Positions 26,588 to 36,366 of a stretch of DNA of 64,000 bases are shown here, piece by piece. The stretch lies in the NCBI RefSeq assembly GCF_000017205.1, contig NC_009656.1, positions 2,670,001 to 2,734,000 of the forward strand, read 5' to 3'. Source of the stretch: Pseudomonas paraeruginosa PA7 (GTDB lineage: Bacteria; Pseudomonadota; Gammaproteobacteria; Pseudomonadales; Pseudomonadaceae). The notes below the pieces were generated by a model. That model did not search any database. It was not told where the DNA came from and was given only the letters and a program-made list of their open reading frames with translations. Each line of letters starts with the position of its first letter. Position 1 is the stretch's first letter. Both the position numbers and the translations under genes were made by a program.

Positions 26588-27715
26588 ATGATCCCCCGTG
26601 AAGAAGAAGTCCAGATCCGCGACATGGCGCGACAGTTCGCCCAGGAGCGGCTGAAGCCGTTCGCCGCCGACTGGGACCGCGAGCATCGCTTCCCGGCCGA
26701 GGCGATCCGCGAGATGGCCGACCTCGGTTTCCTTGGCATGCTGGTGCCGGAGGAGTGGGGCGGCGCGCAGACCGGGCACCTGGCCTACGCCATGGCCCTG
26801 GAAGAGATCGCCGCCGGCGATGGCGCCTGCTCGACCATCATGAGCGTGCACAACTCGGTGGGCTGCATGCCGATCCACAAGTTCGGCAGCGCCGAGCAGA
26901 AGGAGCGCTTCCTCCGCCAGTTGGCCACGGGGTCGATGCTCGGTGCCTTCGCCCTGACCGAGCCGCAGGCCGGTTCCGATGCCAGCTTCCTGAAGACCCG
27001 CGCGCGCCGCGACGGCGACCACTATGTGCTGAACGGCGCCAAGCAGTTCATCACTTCCGGCAGCCACGCGGGGATGGTGATCGTCTTCGCGGTCACCGAC
27101 CCCGAGGCGGGGAAACGTGGCATCAGCGCGTTCATCGTGCCCACCGATACGCCTGGCTACGAGGTGGTGCGGGTCGAGGACAAGCTCGGCCAGCACGCCT
27201 CGGACACCTGCCAGTTGGCTTTCAACGACCTGCGCATCCCGGCTTCGCTGCGCCTGGGCGAGGAGGGCGAGGGCTATCGCATCGCCCTGGCCAACCTCGA
27301 AGGCGGCCGCATCGGCATCGCCGCCCAGGCGGTCGGCATGGCGCGCGCGGCGTTCGAGGCGGCGCGCGACTACGCCCATGAGCGGGAAACCTTCGGCAAG
27401 CCGATCATCGAACACCAGGCAGTGGCCTTCCGCCTCGCCGACATGGCCACCCGTATCGCCGTGGCGCGGCAGATGGTCCACCACGCCGCCAGCCTGCGCG
27501 AAGCCGGCCTGCCGTGCCTGACCGAAGCCTCGATGGCCAAGCTGTTCGCCTCGGAGATGGCCGAGGAGGTCTGCTCCGCGGCGATCCAGACCCTCGGCGG
27601 CTACGGCTATCTCAAGGACTTCCCGGTGGAGCGCATCTATCGGGACGTGCGGGTCTGCCAGATCTACGAGGGCACCAGCGACGTGCAGCGCCTGGTGATC
27701 GCGCGCAGCCTGTAG
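26588..27715 (+). CDS. acyl-CoA dehydrogenase (first)
   Basis: The ATG at 26588 (GAGGAG upstream) gives 375 residues. Family motifs are [25 protein letters not shown], and near the C-terminus [17 protein letters not shown]. The catalytic Glu is in [11 protein letters not shown] (about residue 361), in the position used by short/medium-chain dehydrogenases. It oxidises acyl-CoA to enoyl-CoA, passing electrons to ETF. Last gene of the rightward operon of five enzymes. Confidence 0.9.
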   Translation: MIPREEEVQIRDMARQFAQERLKPFAADWDREHRFPAEAIREMADLGFLGMLVPEEWGGAQTGHLAYAMALEEIAAGDGACSTIMSVHNSVGCMPIHKFGSAEQKERFLRQLATGSMLGAFALTEPQAGSDASFLKTRARRDGDHYVLNGAKQFITSGSHAGMVIVFAVTDPEAGKRGISAFIVPTDTPGYEVVRVEDKLGQHASDTCQLAFNDLRIPASLRLGEEGEGYRIALANLEGGRIGIAAQAVGMARAAFEAARDYAHERETFGKPIIEHQAVAFRLADMATRIAVARQMVHHAASLREAGLPCLTEASMAKLFASEMAEEVCSAAIQTLGGYGYLKDFPVERIYRDVRVCQIYEGTSDVQRLVIARSL

Positions 27716-27852
27716 GGGCGACCATCCGCCGTTTCCGCGGCGACGCACGCCCAGGCCCGACGGCGCGCCTTCTCCCTCCAGGGGAGGGCGCGGTGAGGCA
27801 CCTCGGAAGCAAACGCCTGGGCGTCGTTCGCCCTACGCCCCTGGGCAGACGC

Positions 27853-28785
27853 TCACGCCGGCTGCGCCGCCTTGTTCTCGCGCGCGGTGACCTGCTGGCA
27901 CAGCTCGATGATCTGTTCGCGCATCCAGCGGTTGGCCGGGTCCTGGTCGGTGCTCTCGTGCCAGTACAGGTGGGTTTCCAGCTTCGGCACGTCGCTCACC
28001 GGCAGCGCCGCGTAGTGCAGGTCGTGGTGACGGGCGAAGCGCTCCGGCACGGTCATCGCCATGTCGGTCTGCTGGACCACCGTGGACGCCATCAGGTAAT
28101 GCTGCGAGCGCAGTGCGATCTTGCGCTGGATGCCCATCTTGCCCAGCGCCAGGTCGATGTAGCCGAGGCCGCTGCGGCGGCTGGAAATATGTATGTGGGT
28201 CAGGCCCAGGTAGTCCTCCAGGGCCAGCTTCGGCTTGCCCGCCAGCGGGTGACCGCGGCGCATGGCGCAGACGTAGCGGTCCTCCATGAGCTTGACGTGG
28301 CGCACCTGCGGGTCGGTGTTCAGCGGCGCGTCGACGGCGAAGTCGAGGCGACCGGCGGCCAGTTCCTTGGTGGTCTCGCGGCGCTTGGCGAGGAAGCTCT
28401 CGATATGCACGTTCGGCGCCAGGCGGCGCAGGCGCTGGAACAGCGGGGGGAGGATGACCGCCTCGGTGAGGTCGGTCATGCTGATGCGGTAGGTCTTGTT
28501 CGCCTGCTGCGGATCGAAGCTGCGGCTCTCCTGCACCGAAACCCGCAGCAACTGCAGCGCGTTGCGCACCGGGCCGATGATGTTCTGCGCCATCGGCGTC
28601 GGTACCATGCCCTGGGCGGTGCGCACGAAAAGCGGGTCGTTGAAGGTCTCGCGCAGGCGCGAGAGGGCGTTGGACACGGCCGGCTGGGTGATGCCGACGA
28701 TCTGCCCGGCACGGGTCAGGTTGGCTTCGGTGTAGATCGCATCGAACACGATGAACAGGTTCAGATCGACTTTGTTCAGGTTCAT
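27853..28785 (-). CDS. LysR-family transcriptional regulator
   Basis: The ATG at 28785 (MNLNKVDLNLFIVFDAIY) gives 310 residues; longer frames from 28845 lack support. The winged helix reads LTRAGQIVGITQPAVSNALSRL, and RPVSN-like features place it near NodD/PcpR-type regulators (NLNKVDLNLL start). A periplasmic-binding-like effector domain follows (about 90-300). Divergent from the second acyl-CoA dehydrogenase gene, across a region with dyads, so it likely controls that gene. Confidence 0.88.
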   Translation of the reverse strand: MNLNKVDLNLFIVFDAIYTEANLTRAGQIVGITQPAVSNALSRLRETFNDPLFVRTAQGMVPTPMAQNIIGPVRNALQLLRVSVQESRSFDPQQANKTYRISMTDLTEAVILPPLFQRLRRLAPNVHIESFLAKRRETTKELAAGRLDFAVDAPLNTDPQVRHVKLMEDRYVCAMRRGHPLAGKPKLALEDYLGLTHIHISSRRSGLGYIDLALGKMGIQRKIALRSQHYLMASTVVQQTDMAMTVPERFARHHDLHYAALPVSDVPKLETHLYWHESTDQDPANRWMREQIIELCQQVTARENKAAQPA

Positions 28786-28815
28786 GGCACTGGCTCCGCG
28801 ACTTTTCTTGTTATT

Positions 28816-28856
28816 GGGGGTTTGGATGACCCCCATATGGATCATGAATGTTCATG
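28816..28856. promoter_or_regulatory. two dyads in the LysR/acyl-CoA dehydrogenase divergent region
   Basis: GGGGGT-N7-ACCCCC (28816-28834) and CATGAATGTTCATG (28843-28856, 6-bp arms) are both perfect dyads within 45 bp. They lie between the divergent LysR and acyl-CoA dehydrogenase starts, the usual place for a LysR operator. Which dyad binds which protein cannot be told from sequence. Confidence 0.45.
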
Positions 28857-28958
28857 GACGGAAAAAATAGACTGGGCAAATCTTAAGCCCTGTTCCGGCA
28901 TCGTTACCAGCACCTTTGTCCGATGCCTCGCCTGCCAACCCGTCAGAAGGTATCCCCC

Positions 28959-30188
<1,230 letters not shown>

Positions 30189-30199
30189 GTGCCGCCAGC

Positions 30200-30229
30200 A
30201 AAAAAGGCCCGCATCCGCGGGCCTTTTTC
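30200..30229. terminator. strong bidirectional terminator
   Basis: Perfect stem AAAAGGCCCGC / GCGGGCCTTTT with an ATCC loop, 12 bases after the acyl-CoA dehydrogenase stop, flanked by A-run and T-run. It serves the plus-strand dehydrogenase gene and, read on the other strand, the leftward 63-residue gene and terC-family gene. Confidence 0.85.
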
Positions 30230-30419
30230 ATTCCGGGGCCTCGGCCCCTTTCTCCTCGGCGTTGCGTTCCAGCTGCCATGCGCGGCGGCTGTGCAGCAGG
30301 GCGGCGAACTCGCGGGCCGCCCGCTCGTTGCGGAAACAGATTCCGCGCGTGCCCAGGCGGACCCGCCAGAAGGGTTCAGCGTGGGTGTCCAGACGTTCGA
30401 TCCAGAGCGTTTTCGGCAT
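30228..30419 (-). CDS. 63-residue hypothetical protein
   Basis: Starts MPKTLWIERLDTHAEPFWRV and continues RVRLGTRGICFRNERAAREF to AWQLERNAEEKGAEAPE. Soluble, basic and Arg-rich, with no known family. Its ATG lies 44 bp inside the 3' end of the terC-family gene in another frame, so translation may be coupled. It ends in the shared terminator. Because it overlaps another gene it could be a false frame, but the codon usage looks real. Confidence 0.5.
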   Translation of the reverse strand: MPKTLWIERLDTHAEPFWRVRLGTRGICFRNERAAREFAALLHSRRAWQLERNAEEKGAEAPE

Positions 30420-31416
30420 GCGGGTCCTTGTCCTCGGCAGTGACTTTCGGCGTGCGGGTCTTCAGCAGGGACAGCAGGATGCCGCCCGCCAGAAGGCCGA
30501 AGGTTACGCCAAGCGAGAGGCCGGCGGGAATCTTGCCGATCACGCCATGCAGCATGATCTTCGCGCCGATGAACACCAGGACCAGGGCCAGGGCGTACTT
30601 CAGGTAGACGAAGCGGTGGATCATCGCCGCCAGCGAGAAGTACAGGGCGCGCAGGCCGAGGATGGCGAAGATGTTCGAGGTATAGACGATGAACGGGTCC
30701 TGGGTGATGGCGAAGATCGCCGGCACGCTGTCCACCGCGAACACCAGGTCGGCCAGTTCGATCAGCACCAGGGCGAAGAACAGCGGCGTGGCGTAGCGCA
30801 CTAGCTTGCCGCTGGCGTCCGGCAGGCGGACGAAGAAATGATGTTCGTGCAGTTCCTTGGTCACCCGCATGTGCTTGCGCAGGAAGCGCAGCACCGGGTT
30901 GTGCTCCAGGTCGGGTTCTTCCTCGTGCTTGTTGAACAGCATCTTCACGCCGCTGAACAGCAGGAAGGCGCCGAACACGTACATGATCCAGTCGAATTCC
31001 TTCACCAGCGCGGCGCCCAGGCCGATCATGATCGCCCGCAGGACGATGGCGCCGAGGATGCCCCAGAACAGCACCTGGTGCTGGTAGCGGCGGGGGATGC
31101 CGAAGAAGCTGAAGATCATCGCCATGACGAACACGTTGTCCATCGACAGCGACTGCTCGACCAGGAAGCCGGTGTAGTATTCCACCGCGCTGGTCGGGCC
31201 GAAGGCGTACCAGACCCAGCCGCCGAAGGCCAGGCCGCAGGCGAAGTAGCCGGCGGACAGCAGCAGGCTTTCGCGCACGCCGATTTCGTGGTGGTCGCGT
31301 TGCAGCACGCCGAGGTCGAGAACCAGCAGGACGATGACGATGGCCAGGAAGGCCAGCCAGAACCAGGTAGCCGTACCGAGGAACGGTTCGGTGAGAAATG
31401 CATGCAGAGCTGCCAT
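30376..31416 (-). CDS. TerC-family membrane protein (Alx/manganese-exporter type)
   Basis: A 346-residue protein with about nine membrane helices. Conserved TerC motifs are visible: LVLDLGVLQRDHHEIGVRES, LVEQSLSMDNVFVMAMIF and ELADLVFAVDSVPAIFAI, each with acidic membrane residues that bind metal. The family includes E. coli Alx and TerC, linked to Mn homeostasis and alkaline response. Its leader forms a structured RNA that hides the ribosome site (31419-31493), so translation is probably regulated. The 3' end overlaps a small gene. Confidence 0.88.
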   Translation of the reverse strand: MAALHAFLTEPFLGTATWFWLAFLAIVIVLLVLDLGVLQRDHHEIGVRESLLLSAGYFACGLAFGGWVWYAFGPTSAVEYYTGFLVEQSLSMDNVFVMAMIFSFFGIPRRYQHQVLFWGILGAIVLRAIMIGLGAALVKEFDWIMYVFGAFLLFSGVKMLFNKHEEEPDLEHNPVLRFLRKHMRVTKELHEHHFFVRLPDASGKLVRYATPLFFALVLIELADLVFAVDSVPAIFAITQDPFIVYTSNIFAILGLRALYFSLAAMIHRFVYLKYALALVLVFIGAKIMLHGVIGKIPAGLSLGVTFGLLAGGILLSLLKTRTPKVTAEDKDPHAENALDRTSGHPR

Positions 31417-31418
31417 TG

Positions 31419-31493
31419 GGGCCCCTCGCTTCGAATTGTCGGATAGTCATGTGACTCCGACATGGCGGTAATCGCTTACCGTCAGAGGGGCCC
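31419..31493 (-). ncRNA. structured leader with buried ribosome site (terC RNA-motif candidate)
   Basis: On the minus strand GGGCCCCTC (31493-31485) pairs over 9 perfect base pairs with GAGGGGCCC (31427-31419). The latter contains the Shine-Dalgarno GAGGGG, five bases before the ATG at 31416. Inside, CGGTAA-GCGA-TTACCG is a hairpin with a GNRA tetraloop, and GTCGG...CCGAC holds a second hairpin AGTCA/TGACT, so the whole is a three-way junction. A Pseudomonadales terC RNA motif has been described from comparative genomics, as I recall; the position and shape agree, though I could not compare to its model. Confidence 0.65.
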
Positions 31494-31572
31494 GCAGTCA
31501 CCCGGGAAAAATAAACCAGCCTCCGGAGTACGGCAAAGCGTCGAGGTTACAAAGTGCTACAGCGGGAGACGC

Positions 31573-32970
31573 TCAGTAGACCCATACCTCCACCCGCCGA
31601 TTCTTCTGCCGGCCCGCTTCCTGTTCGTTGCTGGCGACCGGCAGCTCGTCGCCGAAGCCGACGATTTCGCGGAAGCTCACCCCGCCGCGGGCCAGCTCGC
31701 GGCGCACGGCCATGGCGCGCAGGCGCGAAAGCAGTACCGAGCGCTCGGCGTCGGACTTGGGGTCGCCGAAGCCGACCAGCACCGTCCGTTTGCGCATCTT
31801 CTGATTCTGCCGTAGGTAGTCGAGCAAACGCTGGACGTCGAGCAGTGCCTTGTTGTCGAGCAACGCGCTGCCTTCCTGGAAGCGGAAGTTCACCGTCAGG
31901 CGCCGCGCCTGTTCCGCCAGCTGGCGATACTCGGCGGGCATCTGCGGGCGCGGGGCGACCTGTACCGCCTGGATCCGCTGGGCGACGAAGCCGCTGCGGG
32001 TGACGATCGCCTGGCCGCGCGGGCTCTGGGCGAAGCGCACCAGAGCCTGGGCCCAGGGATTCTTCTCGCCGGGCTTCTGGTAGAGGAACAGGCGGCGCGA
32101 AAGCGGGTAGTCCTCGGTGGCGATCAGGCTCTCCAGCGGCGCCATCGGCAGCGATTCGCCATCGGCGACGGCCAGCGGCCGGGCGCCGCCCACCGAGGCG
32201 ACGCCGACGAAGCCGATGGCGTGCGGGTCGGCGGCGACCGCGGCGGACAGCCGGTCGTTGGACTCGAAGCGCCGGGCGTCGGCGGAGAGACTCTTGCCGT
32301 GGCTCGCCAGGACCAGCTCCCTGAAGGTGTCGTAGGTGCCGGACTGCTCGTCGCGGGCGTACAGGCGGATGGCGCCGCCCTTGCCGCCGAGCGCTTCCCA
32401 GGTGCGCACCTCGCCGGCGAAGACCGCCGCCAGCTGCGCGGTGGTCAGCGAGGCCAGCGGATTGTCGGGGTGGAGGATGATCGCCAGCCCGTCGATGGCG
32501 ATCACCTGTTCGGCATAAGGGCTGCGCAGGTCGCCGAAGCCGGCCAGGGCCCGGGCCTCGCTGTCCTTGACCGGACGCGAGGCCGCCGCCAGTTCGGCGC
32601 TGCGTTCGAGCAGGGCGGCGAAACCGGTGCTGGTGCCGTGGGCGGAAAGGTCCACCCGCACCTGGCGTCCGTCGGCCCCTCTTGCAATCAGGCGCAGCTC
32701 GTTCTCGCGCTCCCCGGGTGTGCGCTGGATGGCGTCGAAGCCTTCTTCTTCCAGCAGACCCTCCAGCAGCGCCGGCAACAGCTTCGCGCCGATGGTGTTG
32801 GAGCCTTGGATGTGCAGCGCCGGCGAGCCGTCCGGTGGAATCGGCAGCGGTTCGCCGGCGAATACCGTCCAGGGGAAGGCGTAACAGAGGAATCCGAGGA
32901 AAACCAGGCTCAGGGTACGGCTCCAGAGGTCTTTGTCACTGGCGCGCTGGCGGTGTGGCATCGCGGGCAT
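31573..32970 (-). CDS. PstS-like phosphate-binding domain fused to OmpA-like domain
   Basis: A 465-residue exported protein; the signal segment LSLVFLGFLCYAFPWTVFAG is near 20-40. Residues 45-330 resemble PstS/SphX substrate-binding proteins (LHIQGSNTIGAKLLP, SGTYDTFRELVL, NPLASLTTAQLAAVFAG). Residues 345-465 are an OmpA-like domain (VNFRFQEGSALLDNKALLD, QKNRRVEVWVY) that binds peptidoglycan. The combination would hold a phosphate-like ligand binder at the cell wall. It may bind phosphate or another small anion. No transport partner is adjacent. Confidence 0.75.
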   Translation of the reverse strand: MPAMPHRQRASDKDLWSRTLSLVFLGFLCYAFPWTVFAGEPLPIPPDGSPALHIQGSNTIGAKLLPALLEGLLEEEGFDAIQRTPGERENELRLIARGADGRQVRVDLSAHGTSTGFAALLERSAELAAASRPVKDSEARALAGFGDLRSPYAEQVIAIDGLAIILHPDNPLASLTTAQLAAVFAGEVRTWEALGGKGGAIRLYARDEQSGTYDTFRELVLASHGKSLSADARRFESNDRLSAAVAADPHAIGFVGVASVGGARPLAVADGESLPMAPLESLIATEDYPLSRRLFLYQKPGEKNPWAQALVRFAQSPRGQAIVTRSGFVAQRIQAVQVAPRPQMPAEYRQLAEQARRLTVNFRFQEGSALLDNKALLDVQRLLDYLRQNQKMRKRTVLVGFGDPKSDAERSVLLSRLRAMAVRRELARGGVSFREIVGFGDELPVASNEQEAGRQKNRRVEVWVY

Positions 32971-33030
32971 CGTCTTCTATGGGGGAAGGGAATTTGCCGG
33001 CGAGATTAAGTCAGACGGGTGACGCTAAGG

Positions 33031-33936
33031 TTACAGCGTTGGGGAATCATGGCCCTGCGCCATTGTCTCGGTCAGGAAGTCGAGAAACACCCGGGTCTTG
33101 CCGGCCAGTTGGCGCGATGGATAGACCGCGTGGATCGCCGTCTCGTCGGCCTTCCAGTCAGCCAGCAATTCAACCAGGCGGCCTTCGGCCAGTTCCGCCT
33201 GTACGTACAGCCGTGGGATCAGGCTCAAGCCGAAGCCGGCGAGCAGGGCATCGCGCACCGCCAGGCTGGAGGACACCCGGTAACGGCCGGCGATAGGCAC
33301 CGCTATGCACTCGTGGTCCTTGCGGAAGGTCCAGCGGTCGGCATGGCCGGAGAGGCTGAAGCGGATGCACTCGTGTTCGCGCAGGGCCTCCGGCCGCAGC
33401 GGCTGGCCATGCTGCCTGAGGTAGGCCGGCGCCGCGCAGAGCACGTGCTCCAGGACTAGCAGCGGGCGGGCGACCAGGCCGGAGTCCGCAACCCGGTCGC
33501 TACCGCGCAGGGCCAGGTCGATGCCTTCGGCGATCAGGTCCTGGCGGCCGTCCTGCAGGAGCAGTTCCAGGCGCAGGTCCGGATAACGCTGGAGAAAAGC
33601 CGGAATGGCCGGGGTCAGGCAGGTGAGGGCGAGGGTCAGCGGGGCGCTGACCCGCAGCAGGCCGCTGGGGCCCTGCTGCATCGAAGTGAGCGCGGCGTCG
33701 GCGGCCTCGAGGTCGTCGAGGATGCGCTCCAGGCGCTGCCGGTAGACTACGCCGGCCTCGGTCAGGCTCATGCTGCGGGTGGTGCGATTGATCAGGCGCA
33801 CCTTGAGGTGCGCTTCCAGTTCGGCGACGTTCTTGCTCACGGCGGCCGGCGAGAGATTCATCTGCCGGGCCGCGGCGGCGAAGCCGCCATTCGCGGCCAC
33901 GGCGCGGAAGACCTTGAGGGCGGTGAGGTGATCCAC
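33031..33936 (-). CDS. LysR-family transcriptional regulator
   Basis: A 301-residue regulator: MDHLTALKVFRAVAANGGFA with AARQMNLSPAAVSKNVAELE as the winged helix, then a substrate-binding-like domain (LRVSAPLTLALTCL). This form is the common CrgA/PtxR-type LysR. It is divergent from the VOC-family gene, with a 13-bp palindrome in between, so that gene is a probable target and the regulator probably autoregulates. Confidence 0.85.
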   Translation of the reverse strand: MDHLTALKVFRAVAANGGFAAAARQMNLSPAAVSKNVAELEAHLKVRLINRTTRSMSLTEAGVVYRQRLERILDDLEAADAALTSMQQGPSGLLRVSAPLTLALTCLTPAIPAFLQRYPDLRLELLLQDGRQDLIAEGIDLALRGSDRVADSGLVARPLLVLEHVLCAAPAYLRQHGQPLRPEALREHECIRFSLSGHADRWTFRKDHECIAVPIAGRYRVSSSLAVRDALLAGFGLSLIPRLYVQAELAEGRLVELLADWKADETAIHAVYPSRQLAGKTRVFLDFLTETMAQGHDSPTL

Positions 33937-33945
33937 GGGGATAAT

Positions 33946-33958
33946 TTACTGTCAGTAA
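33946..33958. promoter_or_regulatory. 13-bp palindrome, candidate LysR operator
   Basis: TTACTGTCAGTAA is a perfect palindrome located 10 bp in front of the LysR ATG and about 90 bp before the VOC gene. Its location in the divergent intergenic region fits a LysR autoregulatory site. No independent evidence. Confidence 0.5.
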
Positions 33959-34045
33959 TCAATGAATCAGGGATTAAAGCATTATCAACCTGGGGTGTGC
34001 TGGCTAAAGTCTCGCCATAGTCCACGGTCCAAGAGGTGAATGACC

Positions 34046-34471
34046 ATGCAACCCTTCGTCGTCGAACGTCTCGATCACATCGTCCTGCGGGTCCGCGACC
34101 TGGAACGCAGCATCGCGTTCTATCGCGATGTCCTCGGTTGCGTGGTGGTGAAGTGGCGCGACGACCTGGAGCTGGCCCATCTGCGCCTGGGAACGTCGAT
34201 GCTCGATCTGGTCGCGGTGTCCGGGTCGCTCGGCCGGGAGGGCGGTGCGGCGCCGGGTGGGGAAGGGCGCAACGTCGACCATTTCTGCGCGCGCATCGAG
34301 CCGTTCGACGAGGCCGCGCTGGTCGCCCATCTCGAGGGGTTCGGCCTGGTCCCGCAGGTTCCCGCGGAAATCCGCTTCGGCGCCGAGGGCGACGGCTGGT
34401 CGCTGTACTTCTTCGATCCGGATGGCAATCGGGTGGAGCTGAAGGGGCCGCGGGTGGACAATCCTGTCTGA
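34046..34471 (+). CDS. VOC-superfamily protein (glyoxalase/dioxygenase fold)
   Basis: A 141-residue single-domain protein starting at 34046 (MQPFVVERLDHIVLRVRDLE); the ATG at 34040 is too close to the AGAGG. The betaalpha-beta repeats RLDHIVLRVRDLERSIAFY and WSLYFFDPDGNRVELKGP carry the usual metal ligand residues (His in DHI, Glu in VELK). Members include glyoxalases, fosfomycin-resistance proteins and extradiol dioxygenases; substrate here is unknown. Divergent from the LysR gene. Confidence 0.8.
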   Translation: MQPFVVERLDHIVLRVRDLERSIAFYRDVLGCVVVKWRDDLELAHLRLGTSMLDLVAVSGSLGREGGAAPGGEGRNVDHFCARIEPFDEAALVAHLEGFGLVPQVPAEIRFGAEGDGWSLYFFDPDGNRVELKGPRVDNPV

Positions 34472-34539
34472 GGGAAAAGTCGCGCGCCGGATAGGGGGAG
34501 GCGTCGGCGAGATCGCCCGGGCCAGGTAGCGATCGACTG

Positions 34540-34564
34540 AAGGCCCATCCGCGGATGGGCCTTT
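34540..34564. terminator. bidirectional terminator
   Basis: Stem AAGGCCCATCC / GGATGGGCCTT with a GC loop and TTT tail, between the converging VOC gene and xthA. The sequence symmetry means it can terminate both. Confidence 0.8.
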
Positions 34565-34575
34565 CTCGAGGGCCC

Positions 34576-35388
34576 TCAGGCCAGTTCCAGCCAGATCGGC
34601 GCGTGGTCGGAGGGTTTCTCCATGCCGCGCAGGTCGTAGTCGATGCCGGCATCCCTGAAGCGTGATTGCAGCGCCCGGCTGGCCAGGATCACATCGATGC
34701 GCAGGCCGCGTTTGGGGGTGTCCTCGAAGCCGCGGCTGCGGTAGTCGAACCAGCTGAAGCGGTCGGTCACCTCCGGGTTCAGGGCCCGGAAGCTGTCCAC
34801 CAGGCCCCAGTTCTTGAGGGTCGCCAGCCATTCGCGTTCTTCCGGGAGGAAGCTGCACTTGCCGGTCTTCAGCCAGCGCTTGCGGTTTTCCTCGCCGATG
34901 CCGATGTCGCAGTCCTCCGGGGAGATATTGATGTCGCCCATCACCACCAGCGCCTGCTCGGGCTTGAAGCTGTTTTCCAGCAACAACTGGAGGTCGGCGT
35001 AGAAGCGCTGTTTGGCCGGGAACTTGGTCGGATGGTCACGATTCTCGCCCTGCGGGAAATAACCGTTCATCACGGTGAGCGGATTGCCCTGGGCATCGGC
35101 GAAGGTACCCCAGATGAAGCGCCGCTGGGATTCCTCGCCGTCGCTCGGGAAGCCACGATGCAGTTCCAGCGGTGCCTGGCGGGAGAGCAGCGCGACGCCA
35201 TAGTGGCCTTTCTGCCCGTGGTAGTGGACGTGGTAGCCGAGCGCCTCGATCTCGGCCTGGGGAAACTGGTCGTCGGCGACCTTGGTTTCCTGCAACCCGA
35301 TCACGTCGGGCTGGTGCCGCTCGATCAGCGCCGCCAGTTGGTGCGGCCGGGCGCGCAGACCGTTGATATTGAACGAGACGATTTTCAT
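34576..35388 (-). CDS. xthA: exodeoxyribonuclease III (AP endonuclease)
   Basis: ATG at 35388, 270 residues, the usual length. Motifs: [14 protein letters not shown] at the start, IGLQETKV with the metal-binding Glu34, [24 protein letters not shown] and the terminal [10 protein letters not shown] with the catalytic His. The enzyme cuts abasic sites and removes 3'-damaged ends in base excision repair. Monocistronic, ending in the shared terminator with the VOC gene. PAO1 PA2545 by order. Confidence 0.9.
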   Translation of the reverse strand: MKIVSFNINGLRARPHQLAALIERHQPDVIGLQETKVADDQFPQAEIEALGYHVHYHGQKGHYGVALLSRQAPLELHRGFPSDGEESQRRFIWGTFADAQGNPLTVMNGYFPQGENRDHPTKFPAKQRFYADLQLLLENSFKPEQALVVMGDINISPEDCDIGIGEENRKRWLKTGKCSFLPEEREWLATLKNWGLVDSFRALNPEVTDRFSWFDYRSRGFEDTPKRGLRIDVILASRALQSRFRDAGIDYDLRGMEKPSDHAPIWLELA

Positions 35389-35612
35389 GGTGGGCGTCCT
35401 GGCAAAAACAGGAATGCTAGCCCAGCCGGACGTTTCCTGGCGACCCCGGAGGCGCTGTGCTAGTGTCCGCCGGTACTCGATGGCTGTGTGGCTGCGCGCT
35501 TTGCCGGCCCGGTGGTCTGCCGCGAACGGGGATGGCCCGGCCATCCACACGAGCAAACGCCGTGGCGCAGCCGCGCGTCGCTGCGCCGACGGCCGACAAG
35601 GAACACCCGTCC

Positions 35613-36245
35613 ATGCCCGATCAGGTCACCGATATCCGTCTGCTCGACGACGGCTACAGCCGTGAAGTCCGTTCACTTTTCTACCACGCCTACCGCCACG
35701 AACCGACCTTCGCCTACCTGATGAACGCCCAGCGCGCCGGCTACGACCAGCGTGTGCGCGCCAGCGTGCGGGAGTTGGTCAACCGGCATCTCGGTGAGGA
35801 GTTGCCGGCCATCGGCCTGTTCATGGACGACCGGCTGGTGGCGGCGGCGCTGATCACGCCACCGCAGCGGCGCCTGGAGATCACCGAAAGCTGGGCCTGG
35901 CGCCTGCGCATGCTGTTCAGCGTCGGCCTGGCCGCCACCCGGCGCTACCTGGACTACCAGCGGGCGGTGCAGGCCTGCCTGCCACCCGGGCCGCATCATC
36001 GCTTGCCGATGCTCGGCGTGCACCCGGAGTTCCAGGGCCGGCAGATCGGCGAGCAATTGCTGGCGGCGGTGCAGCGCTGGTGCGCCGAGGACTCCCGGTC
36101 ACAGGGGCTGGTGCTGGACACCGGCAATACGCGCTATCTCGATTTCTACCAGCGGCATGGCTACCGGGAGATCGGCGAGGTGACGCTGGGGGCGGTGCGC
36201 GAGCATGTCCTGCTGCATCCGGGGGCATCCTCGAACGCCGCCTGA
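35613..36245 (+). CDS. GNAT-family acetyltransferase
   Basis: ATG at 35613, 210 residues. The coenzyme-A-binding core is [20 protein letters not shown] (motif A, Q/RxxGxG/A type), followed by [15 protein letters not shown]. The N-terminal half ([17 protein letters not shown]) is typical for the family. The acceptor (amine, small molecule or protein) is unknown. Single gene, transcribed toward the tam operon. Confidence 0.8.
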   Translation: MPDQVTDIRLLDDGYSREVRSLFYHAYRHEPTFAYLMNAQRAGYDQRVRASVRELVNRHLGEELPAIGLFMDDRLVAAALITPPQRRLEITESWAWRLRMLFSVGLAATRRYLDYQRAVQACLPPGPHHRLPMLGVHPEFQGRQIGEQLLAAVQRWCAEDSRSQGLVLDTGNTRYLDFYQRHGYREIGEVTLGAVREHVLLHPGASSNAA

Positions 36246-36366
36246 GGCATGCGGAAAAACCATGCCTGTCAGGCGCTTGGCGTCATAAAACCAGAACGGC
36301 GGGAGGTCGTCGCCGGCGTCCGCGCAAATCTGGACGCGCGCCAGCCGCCTGCGTAGCATCCGCGCC

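Noticed and set aside
31419..31493. Classification as a yybP-ykoY manganese riboswitch
   Set aside because: I could not match the conserved bases of that element, although the gene family is right. The terC motif reading was preferred.
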